Source of the DNA: Atherinomorus stipes | Taxonomy: Eukaryota > Chordata > Actinopteri > Atheriniformes > Atherinidae | Direction: 5' to 3' | NCBI GenBank assembly: GCA_023101725.1 | Contig: JALJCO010008708.1 | Coordinates: 186,001 to 250,000 of the forward strand | Length of the DNA stretch: 64,000 nt | Part shown: positions 56,395 to 64,000 of the stretch, piece by piece | How the letters are laid out: the number at the start of each line of letters is the position of its first letter | Position numbering within the stretch: the first letter of the stretch is position 1 | Made by a program: the position numbers and the translations under genes | The notes under the pieces: generated by a model | The model's input: only the letters and a program-made list of their open reading frames with translations | Databases searched by the model: none | Told to the model about the DNA's origin: nothing

Positions 56395-56553
56395 GAGCCC
56401 CCCTAAAAGTGTGTCCGCAGGGTTTCTCGTGCTGCACGGTGGAGATGGAGGAGAAGCTGAGCCACTACAGCCACTCGGAGATCAAAGCCCCCGTGTCCCG
56501 GCTCAGCACCAACCTACAAGCCACTTTCAAACAGAAGCACGAACACTTTGACA
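56395..56553 (+). CDS. gpc4: Glypican, exon 2 (GPC4-like)
   Basis: This 159-bp exon continues the glypican core from residue 53 (Gly completed across the junction) to Asp105. It opens GAPLKVCPQGFSCCTVEMEEK, holding three invariant cysteines (Cys59, Cys65, Cys66) of the N-terminal disulfide-bonded domain, followed by a helical segment ending TFKQKHEHFD. The acceptor is ccag|ga. The donor is gtaagc at 56554, again phase 1, so the exon is symmetric. KVCPQG.SCC.VEMEEK.S and the later LQA.F correspond to GPC4 (LKICPQG.TCC..EMEEK.S, LQAVF) better than to GPC1 or GPC6. Family members usually have GEHL or GDHL where this protein has GAPL. The remaining exons (rest of the cysteine-rich core, GAG attachment sites, GPI signal) lie outside the window. 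Confidence 0.93.
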
Positions 56554-56559
56554 GTAAGC

Positions 56560-57079
56560 AAACACGCTTACACAAACACTCACACGCAGCAGCCAGCGCG
56601 CCGTGCCACCGTCCCGTCACGTTTGACGGACGCCCCCACCTGCCAGAGCGCTGCTCAAAGCGGAGACAGTCAGTCTGTGTCTGCTGGCCTGTCCACCTGT
56701 CTCTCAGCGTCTTAGCTCGCTGCCCTATCAGACCCCCCCCCCGCACTTCTCTCCAGAGAGAAACGCTCCCAGACCACACACATCTCCAGATTTTGTCTTC
56801 TCTCTGCTTCCTGCTCTTCTGTGCGAGCACATGTGTGTTCGCCTGTAAATACTGGGATCAGGTTTCCCCGGCCGAGGAGCATGGGAACAGTGCTGACTCA
56901 CAGGAAGCAGGGAGGCTTTCAGGACCCAACCGTACCCCCCCAGACGGCGAGGAGAAGACCAGGGCCCCGAGCACGCCAGCCAGAGAGGGGCGGGCTCGTT
57001 TAGCGATGCTAGCACGTAGCATAGCAACAAGATGGGAGGAACTCCGGCATCCGGATCCAAACCAAACACAGTTCAGACC
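56560..57079. other. Intronic, no gene seen
   Basis: C-rich in places (56730-56740). A 252-codon frame through here merely extends exon 2 past its splice donor and is not considered coding. Confidence 0.5.
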
Positions 57080-57240
57080 TAGAGCTGGGCGATACGGACC
57101 AAAAGTCATATCCCGATATATTTGGGTTGAATATCGATAAACAATATATATCCAGATATTTTTATCCCAAAGTCAGAGCAAATGTTTCGTCACAGTCATA
57201 AGTAGTTGTAGTTGTATTTAAACTGGCCAGATGAAATAAC
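57080..57240 (+). mobile_element. Left part of a GGGCTGGGCGATATGG hAT MITE
   Basis: 'agagctgggcgatacggacc' with 'atatatccagatatttttat' is collinear with 61137-61320. Truncated. It is followed by 'gagggatgcacgataattat' at 57241, the start of yet another family. Confidence 0.65.
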
Positions 57241-57439
57241 GAGGGATGCACGATAATTATCAGGCCGATAACAGGAAGTTATAACGTCATTCCAATAAGT
57301 CCGATATCGTGACGACTTACCCCGATAACTTATGTCCCATAAAAATTGAATTTTTTTAAGTTGAAAATCCCACTTTTATACTTCTCTCGCTGAGATATTG
57401 TGATTGGTAGGGCTGGGAAAAAATATTGAAAAAATATAA

Positions 57440-57576
57440 AATGACTTATTCTAGGAAAATAAACGCATAACAGCTGTTCTAGTGCAGCAATTACACGTCA
57501 ATAGAAACACAGTTTTAAATTTTATATCACATTTTACTGTCATTGACCTTTGATATTTTACACACTGTACCTTTAA
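57440..57576 (-). mobile_element. Fragment of the TTAA-flanked MITE
   Basis: Reverse orientation of 660-800: 'cagctgttctagtgcagcaa' and 'cacactgtacctttaa'. The other half is missing. Confidence 0.75.
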
Positions 57577-58258
57577 TAAATAACATTAAGTATATTTATA
57601 TCTGTTAATTTGTTACCTTTTTAACAAGGCTAAATGTTTGTGTCGAGCCCGATGCCTGGGACGGTATACGGTTCATTGCTTCAACAGTAGTATCGGTTCT
57701 GGTATCGGCCGATACGCTCAGTCCAGGTATCGATTTGGCAACAACTGGATCGCTGCATCTCTACTTCCTATCATATGTTGGGCTTTGCTTCTTTCTGGAT
57801 CCTCTTAGTGTTTCTAATAGAGATGCACCGATCGGATATCGGATGAACGTGGCCGATCCTGTCATTTCTGCTTATATTAACATCGTTAAATAATTTAAAT
57901 TTTATAGTGAGGTGTATTTTAATTTTTTTTAGGGTTTTAAGAAGAGATTTTTTTCAAAAAAAAAAAAAGAAATGTACAGTTTGTAAATTGTTAATAGGCA
58001 AGGTATCGTTCAATCATCAGTAATATCGGTATCTGGTATCGGCCGATGCGCTCAGTTCAGGTATCGTATAAGGCCCCGTCCACACGAAGTCAAACTCCGG
58101 CCTTAATTCACAAATGTTTCACCAAACCAGCCTCTCGTCCATACGAAGCATTTCGGCAATATTTTTTTATCAAGCCTGCAGAGTGGGAAGGTTTTGAAAC
58201 GCCGTTTGCGCTGTTCCATCTTTAAGCTCTGATCGCATTTTTTTTCTTACACGCATGC

Positions 58259-58265
58259 GAAAAAG

Positions 58266-58313
<48 letters not shown>

Positions 58314-58350
58314 AAGAGGGGAAGGAGGGGGAAAAAAAGAGAGAAAAAAG

Positions 58351-58443
<93 letters not shown>

Positions 58444-58455
58444 AAAAAAAAGAAG
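58259..58455. repeat. Interrupted poly(A) tract, about 190 bp
   Basis: Two A runs (58264-58306 and about 58350-58451) separated by a G/A-rich block 'gggggggaagaggggaagga'. Apparent poly-Lys and poly-Phe frames are artefacts. The length may be inaccurate in the assembly. Confidence 0.95.
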
Positions 58456-58813
58456 TCATAGCTTCGCCTCTAAACACGCATGCGCTACACTCAGCATCAC
58501 AACAACAACGCCGCCGTACGGGGCTGAATGGTTGCTGCTCGTACCTGTTCGCCCATTCGTACTTGCCGCCATCTCAACCTTCTTTTTGGGGTTTCTGGCG
58601 GATCGCAACTGTAGATCGGTGCATTCGGTTTGGTTGTTTAACGTTATATGCATATTTCTGCGCATGCCCACTACTTCATCGCCTGTTTTTGCTTCAGCAC
58701 CACAGCGCCACCTACAGGCCTGGCATATATTTTGCAGCGTTTCCATGCATTCATCACATTTATTTTACGCCTCCGTTTTTAAGACAAACGGTCTGGAAAA
58801 TGAGCGTTTCGTG

Positions 58814-59060
58814 TAGGACTGGGAAAAAATATCGATACAATGAAATATCGCAATATTTTCATATGCAGATTTCATATAGATATTTAAAAATGCGATATTG
58901 ATCTATTTTACGAACGAAATGCGAAATTTCGTGACTGAACACAGAAATCTCTCAAGATTTCATCAGTAAAATAGATCGATACCACATTTTTAAATATCGA
59001 TATATCAGCATATGAAAATACTGCGATATTCCAGTGTATCGATATTTTTTTCCAGCCCTA
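58814..59060. mobile_element. Solo inner palindromic hAT MITE, exact 8-bp duplication
   Basis: Ends 'taggactgggaaaaaatatc' and 'gatatttttttccagcccta'. gtttcgtg at 58806-58813 is repeated exactly at 59061-59068. 247 bp long. Confidence 0.93.
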
Positions 59061-59397
59061 GTTTCGTGTTTGTTTTGACTAAAAATGCGATATTGATCTA
59101 TTTTACTAACAAAATACGAGATTTCGTGACTGAACACAGAAATCTCTCAAGATTTCATTAGTAAAATAGATCGATACCACATTTTTATACGTATTTTTTT
59201 TCCAGCCCTAGTTTCGTGTTTGTTTTGACTAAAAATGCGATATTGATCTATTTTACTAACAAAATACGAGATTTCGTGACTGAACACAGAAATCTCTCAA
59301 GATTTCATTAGTAAAATGGATCAATACCACATTTTTAAATATCAGCATATGAAAATATCGCGATATTCCAGTGTATCGATATTTTTTCCCAGCCCTA
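59061..59397 (+). repeat. Two tandem copies of a MITE/flank junction
   Basis: Two units (59061-59210 and 59211-59397) each start with the flank 'gtttcgtgtttgttttgact', jump to 'aaaaatgcgatattgatct' inside the palindromic MITE and run to its right end 'ccagcccta'. A third flank copy starts at 59398 and continues into the host element. The tandem duplication therefore happened after the MITE inserted. Confidence 0.88.
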
Positions 59398-59473
59398 GTT
59401 TCGTGTTTGTTTTGACTTGGTGTGGACGTGGTCTAAGATTGGATGGGGAAAAAAACTGGGTGGTGCATCTCTA

Positions 59474-60339
59474 GTTTCTAAGGTGAATGTGGGGCCGTCC
59501 CTGGATTCTCCTGACCATTGATGGAGGTGTCCATCATCATCATCAGCTTTACTTTTTTACTCCTCAGACGTTACTTTACTCGTTCCTAGCTGAACCTTCT
59601 TCGGGACGCGATGTTCTCCTGTGCTCCAGGTGAATTTCCTCTGACAGTAACGCATCCTGATTCTGACATTTCTGTCGTCTCAGCTTTCTGTCAGGACTAC
59701 GATTTTTCACAGCCCTCTTAGTTATGAAGATGTACTTCATTTATTTTTGGTTTTATCATTTCAGATAAGAGGCAGGAAAATATCAGCCTGTGAAGTGAAA
59801 TCGCTGGCCCTTTGCTTGTGCACATACGTTCGTGTGCATTTATGGGTCAGACCCTCAGATCGTGTGTGTCGGTGAAAGGCAGCGAGGGATAGTTGGTAAC
59901 GGGGTGTATTGCAGCCAGATGTTGGGAGGAATGTGACGAGGAGGAATGCAGTGGCTGCTCGGGCTATTCCACCCCTCTTTTCCTCTTCTCTGCCCTTTGT
60001 CCCCATCTCCTGCCTCACTCTCAGAAATCCCCTCTGTTTGCCCCTCAAACCACTCGTTCTCTTTCCAGCTCTTTCTCGTTGTTTGTTCAGCACGTTACAC
60101 TGAATATATTTGTCGAACGCATGCTCTTGCAGCTGTGCTCCATCCTCCACCCTCTCAGCTCATCTGGAACTCTGCAGCCATGTTTTAAGGCATTTTTCCA
60201 TTATTGAGCAATCTATTGATTACTTGTTTTGTCATTTCAGTAAATAATGGGAGAAAATGCCAACAACAAGCTGTCAAAGCTGAAGATGTTTCTCATTTTC
60301 ATGCTGTTGGAGATTATGAATGGTTGATCTGAGAAAAGC
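59474..60339. other. Intronic, no gene seen
   Basis: Pyrimidine-rich at 59965-60130. Overlapping frames on both strands lack motifs. Confidence 0.4.
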
Positions 60340-60777
60340 AGAGCTGGTTGTCACGGAGGTTGATTTTGAGGAATTGATACCAGAACTGAAGTTTCCTCCA
60401 CTAGTTTGCATATTTAGATAAAAATCAGCTTTTAAAAATAGTTGTGGTTGAAGTGGAAGTTTTCTCTCAGTTGTGCTTTTGTACTCTGATATATTCAGAT
60501 ATTTCTTTCACTTTGCATCTCATTTTTATTTCTGTGGAGCAGTTCTTTCACAACTTTTACCTTTTCCTTAATGAGACTAAATGCACAAGTTTAAAAAAAA
60601 AGATTAAAAAAAAAAAAATTATTATAAAAAAGAAGAAAAGATATAGAAACCAAATTCGACATTGTAAAAAGACTTTATATATATATATATATATATAAAT
60701 GTATATGTATATATGTATAAATACTTGTATATGTATATTTCTATGTGTCTGTGGATATATATGTATGGGAAAGAAAA

Positions 60778-60828
<51 letters not shown>

Positions 60829-61060
60829 TATATATATAAACATATACAATATATTTTATTTTTATTATAATGTTTTTTTATTATTTTATATTTATTTGAT
60901 ATAAAAATATATTTTTATATAGAAATATAAACTGTTATAATTGTTCAAATCTAAATGTGGTCTAATTTGTCCAGTTATACCTAAAACCTCAGTGATGTTA
61001 AACTGTAACGGATGATTGTTGCTCAATAATCCTCCTGGATCACAGATTTCCTCTTATTTT
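60340..61060 (+). repeat. Direct repeat block, copy 1
   Basis: Shares, in the same order and orientation as 61325-61805, 'acggaggttgattttgag', 'gaattgataccagaact', 'tctctcagttgtgc', 'tctgatatattcagatattt' and 'tttgtccagttatacctaaa'. It contains A/T simple sequence and (TA)n at 60675-60697 and 60781-60826, absent from the other copy. Confidence 0.8.
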
Positions 61061-61135
61061 CATTCTTTTAAAATGAGCTGATGACAGTTTTTTCTTATTT
61101 TATTTAGTCTTTTTTTGTTGATTTACATGCTTATT

Positions 61136-61324
61136 AGGGCTGGGTGATATGGACCAAACATCATATCCTATCCTGGTATATTTAGGTCTGATATCGATAT
61201 GCGATATATATCCTGATATTTTTATTGCAAAGTGAGTGTGTTTGGTCACAAGCCAAACTCAAATATGACATGTGACAAATAGTTTGATTTAAACAGGCCA
61301 GATGAAATCATGCTTTTCTGTTAA
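61136..61324 (+). mobile_element. Left part of a GGGCTGGGTGATATGG hAT MITE
   Basis: 'tagggctgggtgatatggac' through 'gatttaaacaggccagatga', collinear with 57080-57240 and the complete element at 38509. The right end is missing; the segment lies between the two direct repeat blocks. Confidence 0.7.
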
Positions 61325-61805
61325 AGCAAAACTGTTTTTTACGGAGGTTGATTTTCAGGAATTGATACCAGAACTTAAGCTTCCTCCACTGGTTTGCATA
61401 TTGAGATAAAATCAGCTTTTAAAAGTAATTTTAGCTTTAACTACAAGTTTTCTCTCAGTTGTGCATCTGAACTCTGATATATTCAGATATTTCCTTCAAT
61501 TTGCATCTAATTTTTATCTCTGTGGAGCAGTTCTTTCGCAACTTTTATCTTTCCTTTAATAATTAGACCAAATGCAGAAGTTTAAAAAAAGAAAAAAATA
61601 CAAAAAAAGACAGATTGTTGAAGTGAATGAAAGAAAAACAGTAAAATCCCACATATGAAGTTCTGATGAAAAGAATGAAACCAATTGAAAGCTGTTGTAA
61701 TTGTTAAAATCAGAATGTCTAATTTGTCCAGTTATACCTAAAACCCGGTGATGTTTAAGTGGAACAGATGATTGTTGCTCTTGTTAATCCTCCAGGATCA
61801 CACTT
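61325..61805 (+). repeat. Direct repeat block, copy 2
   Basis: Partner of 60340-61060, shorter because it lacks the TA/A-rich expansion. Numerous single differences indicate an old duplication. Confidence 0.8.
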
Positions 61806-62116
61806 TTCTAATACACACATAACACGTGCGCACACAGATATTTAAACACATTTCCTTTTGGGTTTTTACTGTATAACAAAGTCACAAATAAGGAACATTA
61901 CAAAAAGATAAAATATGATAACCCCCCAGTAAAAGCAGTAAGTTTAAAGCCGCGCCTTTGGGCCTTTATTCCTGTGGGGTGGTGAGTTTGTTTGCAACTC
62001 CCTCTCCCCCTGCCGATAATTTGCTTTGGAGAAGTGTTGTACTTGGCAAAGAAAATGAAGTACTCTGTGGTAAGAGCTTCAAAACCAGGGTTAATATTGG
62101 TTTGATTTGGTTTGGT
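61806..62116. other. Intronic, no gene seen
   Basis: No motif found. Confidence 0.4.
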
Positions 62117-62730
62117 TCGGCCCGATATGCCAATATTTTGAAATTCATGCGGCCAATAACCAATATCGATACCGATATTAGGGCTGAAAAAAAATTAGCA
62201 GTCACTGCAAATAGCAGTTTTGTTATCCTTTTCCGACACTTTAAAAAATAGTGGTGGGAAACAATGTTGATATACTGAAATATCACGATATTTTCATATG
62301 CCGATATCAAATTGATATTTAAAAGTGCTGAGTCAATCTATTTTACTTATAAAATCTTGCAAGATTTCATCGTTCTGTTACAAAATCTCACAATATTTCA
62401 TGAATTCTCGCAAGATTTTGTAACAGAACGATGAAATATCGTGAGATTTCGTTAGTAAAATAGATTGATGCTGTTTTTAAATGTCTATATGATATCAGCA
62501 TATGAAAATATCACGATATTTCAGTGTATCAATATTTTTTCCCAGCCCTAGTCTTTAGAAGTCTTAAAGTCTTCTTTTTGAAGTTTTTTTTTTTTTTAAG
62601 AGTTTAGAAACAGGGGGCTGATCAGTTAAATATCGGTTAAATATTGGTGGGATGGCTGATGTCCGATACTCGGTTTTAAGGCCGATATAGGCTGATACCG
62701 ATAGGAGGCCGCTTATATCGTGCATCCCTA
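62117..62730 (+). mobile_element. Composite hAT MITE, left end lost
   Basis: Right end 'ttatatcgtgcatcccta' is intact; the left begins inside the element at 'cgatatgccaatattttg'. The inner palindrome occupies about 62252-62551, with the same junctions as the copy at 8858 ('atagtggtgggaaac' on the left, 'cccagccctagtctttag' on the right). Confidence 0.78.
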
Positions 62731-63400
62731 ACTTCTGAGCTTTGAAGGAGAGGCTTGAAGCTGAATAGGCTGAAGAACAATGTGGCCATCAGCCCGAGGG
62801 GAGGGCTCCGTTTGAATATCGTTGTTTACAAACAAACATGGAGGAACTTGGAACTGTACCTTTAACTCTGCATCCATCTTGCATCCCGTCTCTCCTCTGA
62901 GCTCTCTACAGCCGGTAAACGTCAGTCTGATGTTGACCTGTCTCATCTTTCTCTTTCCTGGCCTCTCTTCTCCTGATAACGTCCTCTTGCATGTTCTTCC
63001 ATGATTGAGCCGTTGTGTGATGGAGCTGCTACAGTCGGATTAACCTTAAAGTCAAAGTTACATTATAATTCTGTAAAATGATGACAAAAGTCTAATGTTA
63101 GAGCTGCTCTACAAGCCACTAAAATGTGATAACAGAGAAACTGGCTAATCTCAAACTGTAAGGTTGTTTCTGTGACCAAAAGAGGGCATCCCTCAGGCTG
63201 TTCTTCTCCTCCGTTCCCTCCCCCCTTCTTTGTGCCCCCGCTCCATGACTGTCTCTGACCTGTTAGATGTGGGATCTCTTTTCAAAGACCTGCTGTGCTC
63301 TCCTCTACCTGGGCCATTAGACGGCCTCTCTCACTGGATACGGTGACAAGCTCCAGTTGCTTTCCTTTCATTCCACGTTGTCACGTCCAAACATGCCGGA
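62731..63400. other. Intronic, no gene seen
   Basis: Unremarkable composition; C-rich at 63220-63245. No motif. Confidence 0.4.
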
Positions 63401-64000
63401 GGAGACGCTTGCAGTCAGAGACGTTTACAGTCGGAGACGCTTACAGTCGGAGACGCTTACAGTCGGAGACTCTTACAGTCGGAGACTCTTACAGTCGGAG
63501 ACTCTTACAGTCGGAGACTCTTACAGTCGGAGACTCTTACAGTCGGAGACGCTTACAGTCGGAGACTCTTACAGTCGGAGACGCTTACAGTCGGAGACTC
63601 TTACAGTCGGAGACTCTTACAGTCGGAGACGCTTACAGACGGAGACTCTTACAGTCGGAGACGCTTACAGTCGGAGACGCTTACAGTCGGAGACGCTTAC
63701 AGTCGGAGACGCTTACAGTCGGAGGAGCTTACAGTCGGAGACGCTTACAGTCGGAGACGCTTACAGTCGGAGACTCTTACAGTCGGAGACGCTTACAGTC
63801 GGAGACGCTTACAGTCGGAGACGCTTACAGTCGGAGACGCTTACAGTCGGAGACGCTTACAGACGGAGACGCTCACAGTCGGAGACCCTTACAGACGGAG
63901 ACGCTTACAGTCGGAGACGCTTACAGACGGAGACCCTTACAGTCGGAGACCCTTACAGACGGAGACCCTTACAGACGGAGACCCTTACAGACGGAGGAGC
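63401..64000. repeat. 16-bp minisatellite, at least 37 copies, open at the window edge
   Basis: Unit agacgcttacagtcgg repeated head to tail up to the last base. Variants are gac(g/t/c)c before 'ttacag' and cag(t/a)cgg after it; two units carry a 'ggagg' variant (63721 and the end). cagacgg variants become frequent towards the right edge. Non-coding. Confidence 0.97.

Larger units (their letters stand above)
58071..59436. mobile_element. Nested MITE with GGCCCCGTCCACAC ends
   Basis: Inverted ends 'aggccccgtccacacgaagt' and 'acttggtgtggacgtggtct'. The interior contains the poly(A) tract, CpG-containing 'cgcatgcg' words and the inner palindromic MITE with its tandem copies. No coding content. 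Confidence 0.75.
57818..59473. mobile_element. hAT MITE (GAGATGCACCGATCGG family), exact 8-bp duplication
   Basis: Ends 'tagagatgcaccgatcgg' and 'tgggtggtgcatctcta'. gtttctaa at 57810-57817 is repeated exactly at 59474-59481. It is greatly enlarged by the nested element at 58071-59436. Confidence 0.9.
56554..64000 (+). other. gpc4: Glypican intron 2, 5' part
   Basis: Begins gtaagc. No third exon was recognised up to the end of the window: no frame with the expected continuation (a phase-1 start leading into an FF..LL.NAE.SL-like helix) was seen. It contains nested MITEs, two related direct blocks and a 16-bp array, listed separately. Confidence 0.7.

Noticed and set aside
56554..57140. 252-codon frame beginning at 56382
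   Set aside because: It is exon 2 read past a good splice donor (gtaagc). Downstream residues show no glypican similarity.
58247..58477. Poly-Phe and poly-Lys frames
   Set aside because: Pure consequence of the A-rich tract.

Overview
The window is vertebrate nuclear DNA, most likely from a teleost fish. It has one recognisable protein-coding gene, split by a very long intron. The rest is non-coding and densely packed with fish-type DNA transposon remnants, LINE fragments, a tRNA-derived SINE, A/T and G/C homopolymers and large minisatellites. Nothing prokaryotic is present (no operons, CRISPR or IS elements). Most long open frames are read-throughs of tandem repeats.

The gene is a glypican, a GPI-anchored heparan sulfate proteoglycan core protein, on the + strand. 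Exon 1 (3077-3233) encodes a signal peptide and the start of the mature core. Exon 2 (56395-56553) encodes the conserved CPQG..CC segment. Both junctions have GT/AG signals and matching phase (phase 1). Residues such as SKGFN, ING and EMEEK recall GPC4 more than GPC1 or GPC6, so gpc4-like is the best call. Intron 1 is about 53.2 kb. Intron 2 begins at 56554 and runs off the window. Positions 1-3076 are upstream flank and presumed promoter/5' UTR.

Layout: 1-2.0 kb upstream flank with MITEs; 2.0-3.1 kb presumed promoter/5' UTR; 3.6-6 kb MITEs; 6.8-7.9 kb 40-bp minisatellite; 8.9-9.6 kb composite hAT MITE; 12.3-14.8 kb LINE reverse transcriptase remnant split by two hAT MITEs with perfect 8-bp target-site duplications; 15.8-16.0 kb SINE; 21.8-25.8 kb a 42-bp minisatellite (about 95 copies) that grew out of a minus-strand LINE ORF; 27.7-28.8 and 48.5-49.7 kb two giant palindromic elements; 34.2-35.4 kb another long-inverted-repeat element; 37.4-39.3 kb more hAT and Tc1-like MITEs; 39.6-39.9 kb a short ORF with a signal-peptide-like start; 40.3-41.9 kb purine and pyrimidine tracts; 44.3-45.9 kb a 78-bp minisatellite grown from a MITE; 50.3-52.9 kb a dead Tc1 transposon with two MITEs inside; 53.8-55.3 kb a second LINE remnant with a nested composite MITE; 57-62.7 kb nested MITEs in intron 2; 63.4 kb to the end a 16-bp minisatellite.

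The most interesting material is how mobile elements interact. A hAT MITE carrying a second palindromic MITE at one fixed site has spread as a unit (five copies). The inner palindrome also moves alone, with 8-bp duplications, and carries CGCG motifs resembling the TCTCGCGAGA site. Two arrays demonstrably began inside transposable elements. MITEs have landed directly beside catalytic-motif codons of a LINE reverse transcriptase and a Tc1 transposase. All family names and homology statements come from reading and recall; no search was run.
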